Under the pieces are notes generated by a model, which did no database searches, was not told the origin of the DNA, and was given only the letters and a program-made list of their open reading frames with translations. Below are positions 25,733-37,775 of a DNA stretch of 64,000 nt, piece after piece. The DNA comes from Neodontobutis hainanensis (Eukaryota; Chordata; Actinopteri; Gobiiformes; Odontobutidae), in the NCBI GenBank assembly GCA_024349245.1, contig JALDNG010000745.1, positions 26,113-90,112 on the forward strand, in the 5' to 3' direction. The position numbers and the translations under genes were made by a program. Numbering within the stretch: position 1 is the first letter of the stretch; every line of letters begins with the position of its first letter.

Positions 25733-26094
25733 GCACCCATGTTCTGTCTCCTACAGTCTGTTTTGTGTTTTCATTACAGTCAGAGCATGTGAGTGCAGTT
25801 CCCGCTGTTCATCAATATAATGCACTGTAACGCCGCGAGATAATTATGGTTGCCTAGCGATGTCCAGTAGTCCCAGGGAGGGCAACAGTTGGTGCACGTT
25901 GTAATGCCGTCGCTTTTGTAGTCCTCTCCTTTTTATACAACTCGTGTATTCTTCTTGAGCTGGTGCCTCATGAGGGCGGCTCATACGTGCAGTCATTCGT
26001 TGTGATCCTAAGAATGTTCTTCAGACCGACATCTTTCACAATATTGTAATGCCCCGCTCCAAACCCACAGCGCCCCCCTTCTCATCATAGGTAC
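24951..26094. other. Unclassified insert between two parts of an L2 copy
   Basis: It begins TTAGTGCTGGGCAATGATTA and continues with repeated ATCGCAATTAATCGCA-type words, which resemble the end of a DNA transposon common in fish. A second, less AT-rich part (25340-26094) contains a (CA)n array. No transposase or host gene is readable. The whole block is extra compared with the expected L2 3' UTR. Confidence 0.4.
25699..25730. repeat. (CA)16 microsatellite
   Basis: Sixteen uninterrupted CA units. Confidence 0.95.
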
Positions 26095-26315
26095 AGAACA
26101 GTTGAACAATACACAATACAAGAACACTGTAGCTATTACAAGCTACTACTATCCTTAGCTTTGTATACTGTGCTGGACTTTGACTAGTTGGTGTACTTAC
26201 TACTGGCGTGCTTTTTGTTGTTACCTTGTCTTGTTATAATTGCATCCATTGTTTTCCTCACTTGTAAGTTGCTTTGGATGAAAGCATCTGCTAAATGACT
26301 AAATGTAAATGTAAA
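26095..26315 (+). repeat. L2-type LINE 3' tail
   Basis: It ends GTTGCTTTGGATGAAAGCAT, CTGCTAAATGACTAAATG and then short TGTAAA repeats. This is the characteristic 3' end of fish L2 elements, used for target-primed reverse transcription. A shortened version of the same tail ends the SINE at 38600-38660. Confidence 0.75.
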
Positions 26316-27434
26316 TGTATATATCAGATGGCATAGGAATAGGTTATGCCATGGCGGATGAGCACTTGGATATTGGCGAGACTTTGAATAGTACTGGTTT
26401 AATGTTGGACTTTGTTTAGAAGGTTTTTACAGGGGCTTTGGTTCTGCACATTTTGTCCATTATCTAAAATGTAATATAAAGCGTTTACGTTGAATTTTAT
26501 GAATGGTGGTTGTTAAAGTCACTGATCCTATCTTGGCTTGATTGTAAAATGGCAGTTCTTATTTCCACAGCTATCTACGACAAAATCTAATAATGAAAGA
26601 ATTAGTTGTGGTGTTAATTGGCTCTAGTAACCTTCAAAGATAACCTTTAATTTACCTCTCTAGCCTCACTTAGCAAAAATAAATTATCAAAAACTGCAGC
26701 TTCTCTGAAGATTCGCCAATAGCTATATTCCATAATCCAAAGGCCATTCCCATTTTCCATCTTAATTATAATAGCCACCAGGAAATCATCATTCTCTGAA
26801 TGAGTCCATCATCTTGAAGGATCACAGTTTCAGTGCTGCGCCAGGCAGAACACTCGCGACCATTGATTGCGGCGGTGGAATAATTAGTGTCTCCTCTGGC
26901 GGATTAAAGACGCTGCTCTAACCTCGGCCTTCCTGCAGATCAATAACAACACATTTCCCACCGGCATCAAAGCTCAAGAAGCATGCACCTGGTCATTCAT
27001 CCCCAACGCTCTATGAATATAGATTATTGGCATGGAAGAGAAGTGAGGCATTGCAGGAGCGCCCCCTTCTAAAAGGCTATGCCACAATTTTTTATTTTAC
27101 AGACGGGTTGCTAAGCAGAGTGGAGGAACGCTGTGGAGTGGCCATGCATGTAATGTCAGCTGGGCAAGTCCGAGGGGGAGCTATGAAAGATGTATGACCC
27201 GCGATGTGTCCAACAACCAGTGCTGTGAGCGCTACATGGATACTGTACAGTGCGGGATACATGTTTTTGTTATGGAGGACATTGTATCGCACAGGGATGA
27301 GGGTCGGGAGGAGCACTAGAAGAGTCACAGGAAAGTTAAAGAGGGATATTTTAAAGTCTTGTTGGTGCATTAAGCATATGTGGTCAATGTTTGATTTATG
27401 GATTTAATCGTTACATCTACATCATAGTGCATTA
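26316..27434. other. Unannotated DNA, part possibly conserved non-coding
   Basis: 26780-27050 is non-repetitive with balanced base composition and looks like the kind of sequence found in conserved non-coding elements. This is an impression only. A 92-codon minus-strand frame at 27092-27370 is unrecognised. Confidence 0.35.
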
Positions 27435-27800
27435 AAACCACCTGTACTTTTTGAGGAGGCTGAAGAGAGCTACACGTTGTTATAGCCCTTCATCAGTGTG
27501 TGGTGAAGACTATACTGTCATCCTCCATCGCCGTGTGGTATGGGAACTTCTCTGCTGCTGACAGAAGGCTGGTTAAATATGCAGCTTCCCATCCCTTTCC
27601 TGCAGAACATTTACATCAACCAGTACAGAGGCAAATCCACCTCAGCCATGAAGGATCCATCCCATTCAGCACATGAACTGTTCACATTCCACCCCTCAGG
27701 CAAAAGGCTACCCAGTCTCAAAGCCAGAAAAACAAGACTAAAACACACATTTTCCTCCCTGAGGCTGCAAAACTGTAAGTACTCTTTACCATTTCCCCCA
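27435..27800 (+). pseudogene. LINE fragment, C-terminal part of reverse transcriptase ORF
   Basis: Readable blocks are LYFLRRLKRATR near 27447, VWYGNFSAADRRLVKY near 27535-27580, and QNIYINQYRGKSTSAMKDPS, HSAHELFTFHPSGKR and LPSLKARKTRLK at about 27600-27750. The order LYFLRRLK - WYGN - DPSHxxHxLF - LPSGKRxxSLKARTxR is typical of the C-terminal part of fish jockey-superfamily LINE proteins. Two or more frameshifts and a missing piece after WYGNFSAADRR show decay. The exact clade is not decided. Confidence 0.7.
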
Positions 27801-30277
27801 CAATACACTGCTGGATCTAAGTAAAAACTTCTGTTTACTAATGTGAAAATGACAGTAAATGACCTTATATTATCTTGCAATAGTGTCAGTTTTCTTGTAA
27901 TGGAGAACATATTTTTGGTGTCCTGACAAAGGCTCTGTGCCTAAATGAGTAAGTGTGGTTTTCCTTGAAGTGAGTCAAAATTAAATTGATTTATTTGACA
28001 AAGTTCCTTCTTTTTGAAAAAATGGCACAGTCACTACTTGTGCTGGGTGTTCTTCCTTGGTCTGTGCTTTCATACATGCACCAAAGGTCCACAGGTGCAA
28101 GTCGTACATGTCAGGAGAGTCCAAGCAATTACAGAGAATGTGTGGGAGCGGGCTATGACTTGTAACTACTACAACCAAAGCTAACGGCACTGAGGACAGT
28201 TAATGCACTAATACTGATAATGCCGGTCTAAATGCTCTGAGGTAGAGCTCTGTGGAAACTTGGGCTAAACAGTTGTGCTCAACAGCCGGTTACGTTCGAG
28301 GTAGAGGACAGAAACATGACAATCTAATCAGCAACGACAAACAATCTTAACTAAAATATTAACGCACAGCAAGCCTTAACTTTATTCTGACATTCTGGAG
28401 TGACATCCTTAAGTTGTGACTTATAGGTTTAAGCACGTAAATGGCATTTTGTTCATAATGGCTTTAACTGTCTGCATTATAATGAGAGCCCCTGATTAAT
28501 AAAACTTTGCGATAGTGCTTTAATTTGACATTTAAACAGTCAACTCTACACTTTGGTCTGTTTTGTGCTCTTATGTGTTAATGTGATTGGTAGATTAGTG
28601 CTGTTTCATTAGCTCCACAGGTTACTCTCTGAACCTTGGTTCAAACACTTAACCAAGGATGACATAAAACAGATTTTTTTTTTTTAATTATTAGAAAAAA
28701 AATGCTTACATTTTTTTATTGAATAGCTCAAAAACAAGTCACATTTTTAAATAAAAACCCCAATTCCTAAAGATTGAGGCAACAAAAAAAAATTATAGTA
28801 AGAACACAGCTTTCCAAGTGATTATTAATGTCCTCTTCATTGTGTAAAAATATTTGTGATACAGCATCAGATTTGTTATCAGAGCTGATTGGTCCAGATT
28901 GGTTTTGCTGTCTCTAAAATAGAAATAGAACCTTCTGGAGCCAGAAAACTAAATCTGAAAAGGCAAAAGGGCTCAGGACTACCAAATACCCTTTGGTCTT
29001 AAAAACACATTATATTTACTTACTCTTATCTCACATTCTCTTGTTGCAACATTCAAAAATCATTTTGATTTCCACCAGTCAAATCCCCTGATTTGAGGAT
29101 TACTGCACATCTGTCTCTGGGTTCTGTCAGCTGATGTGACACCACTGGGAAATCCAAAACGTGCACCAACAGCACCGTCATTAAAAAGACAATGGAGGTC
29201 AAACGTCACGGCAGACAGCAAAATGCCAGAGTGCTGAGGTAACGTCCGAAGAGGGAAACATGTCGCCTGTGGGACCTCAGGGTAAAACAGCAACAGTGAC
29301 ATGTGGCCGTGGGAACTGGATTAAGGTTCAATTGATGCCTCAGGCTGTGTCACTAGAAACAATGCATAAATGTGGAAAATAGTACAAAAGTTTCATAAAG
29401 GCGTTTAACGTAATCTCAGGTAGACTTTTAAACAATAAAAACAAAAATAAAAAAAAGTTGTTAAAAAAAGTTGTTAAAATTCAAAATTCAACTGCTTAGG
29501 AATTGAATTCTTTTTAAATGAAAAAAAGATCTTGAGGTTCAACAAAAAAGAAGCTAAAACTTATCCGTGGCAGAACTAAACACTACATGATTTCTAGAGA
29601 AAAAAAAATTAAGACATATTGACATTGGGTTTACACCACTTTCAAAAAATAAACCACCACCGTTCTGGACAATGGTGTAACTGTAGACTCAGAGTCAGCT
29701 GTTAGCCTTTGGCAATGAACCTGATGTTTCCAGAGAGAAAAAACAAAAGGACAAGACATGGAGGCTGTGGGGGAAAAAGACTGCGCTGAGAGGAATCAGG
29801 CGACACGGTTACTGTACTCATAAGCACACATGGCTAAATCATGATGCTACCTATGATGCTAATGGAAGTCAGTGATTGTTTTGTTCTGAGGGTCTTTACA
29901 GTATTATAAGATTGTGGGACTTCTTGATGAGATAGACAAGATGAAACCGGATTCGGGCACAGTGAGAGAATTATTATAATTTTTACTCTTTAAAGAGAGT
30001 ATATTTTTTATAGTCATTAAAGAATATTTGACTGATCAAAGATGAAGCTGAGAGAATGGGGTTAGTTAAAATTGTCAAACCAGTTGGCTTTCTCAAAGTG
30101 GCCAAAGTAGTTTGTCAAAACACTTGTATTAGACAAATATGAATTGTATAAATATTATTTTATTTTATTAATTGATGATATCTCAAAATTATAATTATAA
30201 AGCTATACGCAAGTCTTGTTACACAAAGTTTATTTGCTTCAACAGTTATGTATATGCACCTGCTTTTACCTAATTCT
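27801..30277. other. Unannotated DNA
   Basis: No gene recognised. There are A/T homopolymer runs near 28675-28705 and a short tandem duplication of AAAAAAAGTTGTT around 29450-29480. Confidence 0.45.
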
Positions 30278-30512
30278 GGTAACACTTAGAATAACTTGCA
30301 CAATAACACAGTGGTTAAACATGAATAGATGTGTAATTTCCTTTTTATTGACACTAAGATATCATGGCTTTATTGTTAAGACTAAAATATTTATAACCTA
30401 ATAGTTATTATTAATGTTGTATTAGGTTTAGTAAATGATGAATTAGGAATAATTAAGTTCTTACAAATACTCAACTAATGCTTAATAGTGTGAGTTATTC
30501 TAAAGTGTTACC
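30278..30512. mobile_element. MITE with GGTAACACTT ends
   Basis: The left end GGTAACACTTAGAATAACTT (30278) and the right end AGTTATTCTAAAGTGTTACC (to 30512) are inverted copies differing by about one indel and one or two bases. The 235-bp interior is AT-rich and non-coding. I see no clear target duplication, so the superfamily is not assigned. GGTAACACTTT-type ends are common among fish DNA transposons. Confidence 0.7.
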
Positions 30513-31634
30513 TGACGTCCTTTACATTTCATGAGCTTTTAGTTTCCTTATTTTTAGACAATTGTACGTACACCAATGGCATTTTAAGTTGACTACTGTT
30601 GCACTTTTCTCTCCATGCGTATGTGGCTCCTCTCACAGCTGTGTTGCTATTGTCACACACTAATCCTGACCCGAGGCCTGTTTCATTCACACTTGGACAC
30701 ATACCGGAGACGCTCCAGCGACACTTCCCCAGAGACAGGAGACAGACTGCAGGTGCTGCTGGTTCCATTCCTCGGGCTGGTCTCTGTCGAGCCTGGAGAA
30801 ATCAGTTCAACAGCAGCTCAATGAGTGGGAAATGACAGCGGACCAAATGTCGGAGGTGAAGTTTTCAAGATGCAGTGAGGTCCATTTTGGTAATTACCAG
30901 TTGGTGTTCTCAGAGAAAGATGTTGAATGATAAGCAGAGAAAAGCATTTTAAAACTGAATCTAAAACTAAAAACGAAGCAAAGGGATCTTCCAGGATTTT
31001 GCTTTGTTTCCCCAAATCTTTGTTAATTTTCTTCAGATTCTTTGAACGTTGTAGTGGGTTTGTCTTTTTATAGTTATTAGCTTTCAATCTGATGTAATTA
31101 TTAATTTTTAATGTACATATAGATCTGCACGCTAAAAATTATTTACATAAAGTATGTACTAACTTGCAAGAACAATAAGTGCTGCATTTTTTTATTAAAA
31201 TATGTGTGCTGAGAAAGGCCGGTTCTAAAAAAAAAAAAATGAAAAAAGCTTGTCATTAAAATTGTTATAGCATTGACATTTTAAAATAATGGTTCCAATG
31301 GAAAATCTTTTTCAGATGAATGTATTAAATCAATGGTTGACTTGACCCTAGCTATAAATTGGATTATTGGTCAATTAGAAAAACACTGTCCAGGATAATG
31401 CCATACATCTAAAAGTCTAAAAATACATGTATTCATTGGTTGTCATTGGTTTATTAAACACCATAGATGATGTAATAGACAAATAAAGAATGTAGTAACT
31501 GTAAAATAACTTAATTTAATCCAGATAATGTTATGAACTAAATTAATGGGTTTACTAACATGGTGAGTTATTTTTTTAAATATAAATATTAGGATGGTAA
31601 CTGTAAGACTGTATGAATAAGAGTGGACTTAGTA
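30513..31634. other. Unannotated AT-rich DNA
   Basis: Open frames on both strands at 30529-30835 are overlapping and have no recognised domain. The rest is AT-rich with no gene. Confidence 0.4.
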
Positions 31635-31678
31635 TAACTTATATTATCCTACCCTTTCTGGTAGGATAACATAAGTTA
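31635..31678. repeat. 19-bp inverted repeat (one mismatch) with 6-base loop
   Basis: TAACTTATATTATCCTACC (31635-31653), loop CTTTCT, then GGTAGGATAACATAAGTTA (31660-31678). One of the 19 pairs is a mismatch. The flanks continue weakly (TAGTA ... CACTTATAC). Confidence 0.7.
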
Positions 31679-31835
31679 CACTTATACTTACTCCCTTTTT
31701 TTTTATTATTTTACCTTATTAAAAATGTAATAAAAAATCTTTTTACCTGGAATTATATGAGATTAATATTGAAATTCTGGCATATTAAAATAGCGCTTTT
31801 ATTCATATTACATGTTATATTTTTTGTTTAATAAG

Positions 31836-31981
31836 TCTGTGAAGGTTCTCATTCATCCAGGTCATCAGGGCCAGGTCATGAAGATGTTCCATCTCTAATT
31901 TCAAGAGACTTTATTAATTCTATCAATTCAGAATTTATAATTTATCTTTTGGAACTAGAGACAAAACATCTTCACCTTGAA
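31836..31981 (+). repeat. Dispersed non-autonomous repeat, copy 2
   Basis: It begins CTGTGAAGGTTCTCATTCAT and ends TTTTGGAACTAGAGACAAAA followed by CATCTTCACCTTGA. It shares both ends with 639-955, though the right part is in the opposite orientation there. It directly precedes the Tc1-like element. Confidence 0.5.
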
Positions 31982-31989
31982 AATAAATA

Positions 31990-33467
31990 CAGTTATAGTG
32001 CAGTGCTTATAATGGTCTGGAAAGGGTAATTGAACTGTGTAAAACAGGAAAGGGATATAAAAAGATATCAAAGGATTTGAAAATGCCAATCAGCAGTGTT
32101 CAAACTCTAATGAGGGTCAGGTAGACCAACAAAAATTTCAGGCACAACTGCCAGAAAACGTTGCAGAAAGAAAAAACCCAAAATAACTTCAGCTAAAATA
32201 CAGGACTGAAAAAAGTGGTGTGGCTGTTGCAAAATGCACAATAAGGAGCCACTTGAAGAAAAATGGTCTGCATGGTCGAGTCAAAAGAAAAAAGCCATTA
32301 CTACACAAATGCCACAAAGTGTCCTGCTTACAATGGGGTGCAGTGGCTCAATGGTAGAGCAGTCATCCTATAACCGGAAGGTTGGCGGTTCGAATCCCAC
32401 TCTGCCCTGTTCAAACTGTCGTTGTGTCCTTGGGCAAGACACTTAACCCACCTTGCCTCCAGTGTTCGTAGCACTGGTGTATGAATGTGTGTGACTGTGG
32501 AGGTGTGTTTGGTGGTGGTAGGAGAAGGTTGAGTGCCGTTTGTGTGGCAGCCCCCCTCTCTGTCTGCCCCAGGAGTGGATGTGTGTGAATGGGGTGAGTG
32601 GAAGCACGATGTAAAGCGCTTTGGGTGCCTGAAAAGGGTGCAAAAAAGCGCTATATAAATGCATGCCATTTACCATTTACCATTTACAATACACCAAACA
32701 GCACAGAGACAAGCCTCAAAACGTCTGGAAAAAGTCATTTGGAGTAATGATACCAAAACATAAATTTTTGGCCACAACCATAAACATTACATTTGGAGTG
32801 GAGTCAACAAGGCCTACAATGAAAGGTACGCCATTTCGTCTGTGAAACATGGAGGTGGTCGCTGATGTTTTGTGGATCTGTACAAAGGCACAGGAAAATT
32901 GGTTAATATTGATGACGTGATGAATGTAGCATCAGAAAACACTGGAGGAATATTTGCACTCATCAGCCCGAAAGCTGCACATTGGACGTATTTGGATGTT
33001 CCAACATGACAATGATCCAAAGCACAAGGTCAAGTCGACCTGTCATTGGCCACAGCAGCATCAAGTGAAGGTTCTGGACTGGCCTCAGTCCCCTGACCTC
33101 AATATCATTGAGACACTCTGGAGAGATCTGAAATGTGCAGTTCATGCAAGAATCCCAAGAATTTACAGTAACTGGAGGCTTTTTGCCAAGAAGAATGGCC
33201 ATCTGAGAAAATAAAGAGCCTCATCCACAACTTCCACAAAATAACTGAGGTATGTAAACTTTTGATCAGGGTCATTTGTATAGTTTCTGTTGTCATTATG
33301 TTTTTTAAAGAGTTAACACAATAGTTTGACAATAAATTAAATAAATGTATCCAACTACTAACTAAAAGTGAAAGAAAGTTTTTTTGTGTTATCATTCATA
33401 TTTTCTGAAAAATAGCCAGAAAATCACAAATTCTACCAGGGTAGGTAAACTTATGAGCACAACTGTA
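31990..33467 (+). pseudogene. Tc1-like DNA transposon, transposase broken and interrupted by a SINE
   Basis: The readable transposase order runs from the helix-turn-helix N-terminus (VIELCKTGKGYKKISKDLKM, near 32020-32080) and HLKKNGLHGRVKRKKPLLHK (32250-32310) to the catalytic domain after the SINE. The first DDE residue is changed: VIWSNDTK, with AAT at 32746-32748 where Tc1 enzymes have Asp. The second (FQHDNDPKHK, GAC at 33008-33010) and third (SPDLNIIETLW, GAG at 33110-33112) remain. The second and third are 33 residues apart, not the usual 34, because one residue of the WPSQSPDLN block is missing. The right terminal repeat (ATTCTACCAGGGTAGGTAAA ... ACAACTG) is present and is followed by TA. 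The left repeat is largely lost. The 349-bp SINE at 32335-32683 splits the coding sequence. Not functional. Confidence 0.85.
32335..32683 (+). repeat. tRNA-derived SINE inserted in the Tc1-like element
   Basis: Pol III A box TGGCTCAATGG (32344-32354) and B box GGTTCGAATCC (32387-32397) define a tRNA-like head. The body has GTCCTTGGGCAAGACACT and GATGTAAAGCGCTTTGGGTG, followed by GCGCTATATAAATGCATG. The 3' tail is three copies of CATTTAC. The insertion is flanked by TTACAAT at 32328-32334 and 32684-32690, a clean 7-bp target duplication. Removing it restores the continuous Tc1 transposase reading frame order (…CHKVSCLQ / YTKQHRDKP…). This is the best-preserved copy of this SINE in the window. 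Confidence 0.9.
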
Positions 33468-36400
33468 TATAGTATTACATTCAATGTATTTCTTTCAAAA
33501 ACTGTAGAAATAAGTGGAAGCAAAAATAACAGAAGAAAAGTAAACGTGACATTAGAAAGTATGATAAGCCAAATAGGCACATAAACTGCATGTTATGTTT
33601 ACAATATATTTAGGACTGATTTTTATACCTTGCTCTAAACAAGAGGATGCACCAGTTCCTGCCATGCATTACATTTATTGCTGGATTCTTACCCAAAAAG
33701 GCAGGGGAAAAGTCTCCATGTTAGGAGACTCTGAGACAGCCCGTTATGTACCACCTTGTGCTGTAACCTGACCGCAAACGCCTCCAACCTGACACTCTGT
33801 TTGAGAAAGTGTGCGTACATTCGAGAAGCAGTGTGTTGGGCAGAAGGAAAATGAGAGAGGCTTGTGTTGCGGTGGAGCCTGATTGTCCAGTAACAAGAGC
33901 CCGGTACCAGGCCCAGAACGACAGGTTCCCACAGCCTCCTCCCTGCGCCGCACCGCTGTTCTCACACTCCGTTCGGCCTCGGACGGATTGGATAACGCAG
34001 ACACATGACATACACACTTTAGGACAGAGAGGGGCAGTCCCAGATTGGATGTTTACAGCTTCGGTGTCAAAGTCAATTCAGTGAAGGGCTACTGTAAAAA
34101 ATATCCCCATTTGCAGTTGATATTGGCAGACTAGTTTCTGTAATAAATCTGGTCATAGGTTTAAAAATGTTCTTTTAAATTGTTACTTTTTCCTTTTGTT
34201 TTACTAATCATTTATTCATAATCTGCTGCATTTTGCATTTAATAAAGTGTTGTAATTGTGCTTACAATAACTCTAGATGGGAGCAAATTAGTAATTTTGT
34301 AATTAGTAATTTTTTTCATTTATGTATAACAGAAATAAATATTCTTAAACTGGTTTTGGGTCAAATTGAGAAGATATTTGGATTGACACAGATTACAATA
34401 ATATTTCGAAAAATATTTTGATGTAAAACCAAAAAGACTGATTCAAAACGCTGATTTAGTCAGTGCTAAAAGCCATACAGTGATGAAAAATTCCTTAGGG
34501 GTCACCACAGCAAAGTCATTTCCATGCTTTAGGTTTGGCATATGTTTTGTTTTTACGCGCATTGCCTTCTTGAAGCCATTGGTCCAGGCTTGGGACCAGC
34601 ACAAGGTTTGAGACTTTGTGGCTGGAGTTGCTCCTCAGAGGGGTCTCTGTAGATTCAAGCTCCTGGGGTTAGTATTACTGCAGAATCAAACTGCCTCTGG
34701 ACTCGACAGTGTATTAGACACAGTGTATACCAACAACTAAAATGTATTTGTGGAATAGATATACATTATATTTGCCATGGCCTCACATTAGACACTGTTG
34801 TAGAGCTACACTTATTTGCAGTTTGCTTTTTAGGCAGGCAGGCAATTTTATTTATTTAGCAAAACTCATACAAGTGTAATTCAAAGTGCTTTACAGAAAT
34901 AAAAGACACATATAAAGTACAGAGAGTTTCAGTTTATTCAGAAAATTCTAAAGCTTCCATGACCTCTTAGTATCTGGCACACTTGACTTTAAGAGGTAGG
35001 ACAACCTTGTCGACAATGTCTTAGCTTGTGTCTAATAGAATGTTGAGTAAATCGATGAGAAATATCTGGTATGTTTTTTCTGTTAAATCTCACTGTTAAA
35101 CAACCCAATAGAGCAAAGCATAGAATAAAGTCACCAACTTATGGTTTTATTTGGATTTTGCAGAAAACCAAGGACTACTTTCAGTAGAGTTTCAATAAAT
35201 ATTTCCTTATCCAAGATTTTCAATTGTGATTTAAATTGTTAATATAAATCCTACTGGTGAGCTGTTTTGTTCTGTCTTCTTGTTTTTCTCAAACTAAAAT
35301 GGATGAGATACCAGAAAAGGCAGTGCTGTTACTAATTTGTCACTTTTTATTACAGATACATAATGCAAAATGTGCAAATTCTTAACTGTGTGGGCCAAGC
35401 TACATAAAGAGCATTACTTCTTTAATGTGCACAGTTCACAGTTATAATGGATACACAATTCGTTGCTGGCAACAGCATGTACATTTTAAGGTTGCATATC
35501 TTGTTTTTTACAAAAAAATATTTATTGTCAGTATTGTGCTGCTGCTCACTACAAAGAGTTAAGAAACCTGTGGATAGAGAGATGGAAAATGACAAAAGCT
35601 GTGACTAAACACATGACCACAGGTATCATTTTGATCAAGTTTCTTTTTTTGTTGTTTTTCTTTTTTTTTTTTTTTGCATCTCTGGCAGTGTCAGGACAAA
35701 CATACACTGTAAACCCACACAGCCAGAGTTGCTGTGGCAATGTTGGTGTGCCGTGTCCTAGTTTGGCATCACTCTAAAATTACAGGGACGACAGGAGTGA
35801 AGAATAGCGAGCAGACTTCGTTTCTCCATGTCCTTGCCAGTGGCGTGTTACTGAAATGCACACACACCTCATTGTTCCCACGGAGTCACCGTACACCGGA
35901 GTGGAAATGTTTCAGATTGACTCTCACAGGACAGCAAAAGAACTAAAGGATTTGTGATTGTTCAGGTATATGACTGTCTTGTTATCCTCATGCTTACTGG
36001 TTTAATTCATTCATTCCTAATACATTATTTTATATAAACACAACTTTTTGAGTTATTTGCAAAACATAAAAAATGTGTAAGATTAAATGAAAAAAGAAGA
36101 ATAAATGGATGATGATGTCTTTTGAACTTTTGCCATGATGTATGCATTTATGTATGTATTAGAATGTCTTCTCAATGAGTGTCTAGAGCTGGTATACCAA
36201 ACTGTTTTCTTTTTTTCAAAAGGAAGATGGTCTGGTCCCTTTCTTTTGACATTTCCCTTCCACATGGATTTTGTGGATGATTTTGTGGATGGACCAAACC
36301 GTTTGTCTGCAGCAGGGTGTGGTTTGTTGGCTACGTCATACACAAGTATATCTGCTCACGCAGCTAGTCTAAAACATTCAACACTGCTACCAACAGGCCG

Positions 36401-37219
36401 TTAGTTTCTGCTCGCCTCGGTTTTGAATAACCAGCAAAGTATAAAAACGATGAACCCGCTCTGGTGTCCGCTCTACTCCTGGCCTAAGTAAAAATTAATC
36501 AAATCTTTAGAAAACAACAAATAAAGAAACAAGTAAAACATTTGAAATCAATCCGTACAGAAGGTCTCTGTGTTTGAACAGCTTGTTCATGAGGCCAGGG
36601 CTGTTCATCCTCTTCAGTTTCATGTTTTTATTCCTGCTGCATGTGAAGAGTTTGTGCCGCTAATGCCTCCACCTTTTGTGATAGATGGTAGATCAAAAAT
36701 AAAGCATAGAATGTTTAGAATGTGTAAGTAAAAAAAAGTGTAGCCCAATGAAACAGAGTAAGAGTATTCTTCACAAATCTACTTAAGTGAAAGCAAAAAG
36801 TATGGTGAAGTAAAACTACTCTTAAAAGTACTTTTTTTTTTTTTTTTTCAAAAAGTTACAAAGTAAATGCAATTGAGTAAATGTAACTTGTTAATACACA
36901 CCTCTGGCAATAAACACTGTATATTCAACACCACAGTCACAGCTGCACCCTCCTCCGTTTTAGATCCCCTCTTCACAGTTTGTTCAAAAAACACTGAAAA
37001 CTCTCTCACTGAGAGTAGACAACTTCGGGAAGTTTGTTACTGTTTGGAGTATGTTTATAGTGGAATCAACAGATCACAGCAGAATATTAAAGAAAAAAGA
37101 AAAATATAAGCCCACTCCTGTTTTATAGGCTTCTAAAGTTTTAGTGGTCACTTTAAGACAGAGACTGCAGTTTATTGTATGCACACAGAGAAGCTGATGG
37201 GCTGAAACTTCCCATCTCT
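33468..37219. other. Unannotated DNA with a few repeat scraps
   Basis: 34835-34925 (GCAATTTTATTTATTTAGC ... TTCAAAGTGCTTTACAGAAA) resembles a fragment of a repeat widespread in fish. T-rich runs lie at about 35643-35675 and 36832-36848. No exon is recognised. Open frames on both strands at 33721-34084 and 36083-36404 lack domains. Confidence 0.4.
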
Positions 37220-37380
37220 CCAGAACTTTGGGTTGGATCACAGCAGATCCTTCTCACCCCCGACAGTCCTTTTAAGCCACTCCCCTCTGACAGGACACTT
37301 CTGTCTAGAGCCGAACCTCTTGCCATCAGAACAGTTTCTTTCCGTCTGCTGTTGGACTCATGAACAATAAGCTTGCCTCC
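37220..37380 (+). pseudogene. LINE ORF2 C-terminal scrap
   Basis: The blocks PFKPLPSDRTLLSRAEP and, in a shifted frame, NSFFPSAVGLMNNKLAS then stop match the typical LINE C-terminus (PLPSGxRxxSxRARTxRxxNSFFPxAVxLLN). It may belong to the same broad group as 27435-27800. Only about 50 residues remain. Confidence 0.55.
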
Positions 37381-37691
37381 TGAGACCCTTCTCCTCCCAA
37401 CAAGCCATCACACTAAATTCACTCCTTGTAATTTAATAAGGTTTTGACTGAATGATTTACAGCCTCAGTAATGCTACTAGGCAACACACGTTTTGTAATT
37501 CACACTCTGGTATGACAACGGTTTGGTGAGCAGCAGTTGAGGACCCTCAGTTGCGTTAGAATTGCCTGCTTTTGCAATTGGAACAGATGCAGGTGGGACT
37601 ACATGGTAAAAGCCTTTACTGTACTGGTTTAACTTCAGCTGAATTCATAGAGGCTGCCTTCTATTTACTCATCTATTCTCATCTTGTCTCA

Positions 37692-37695
<4 letters not shown>

Positions 37696-37772
<77 letters not shown>
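37696..37772. repeat. (TA)n microsatellite
   Basis: A TA run of about 38 units. The IYIYIY-type open frames over it on both strands are not genes. Confidence 0.95.

Positions 37773-37775
<3 letters not shown>

Noticed and set aside
32341..32400. tRNA gene suggested by A and B boxes
   Set aside because: The sequence continues into a SINE body and tail with a target duplication, and no complete cloverleaf with acceptor pairing was found.
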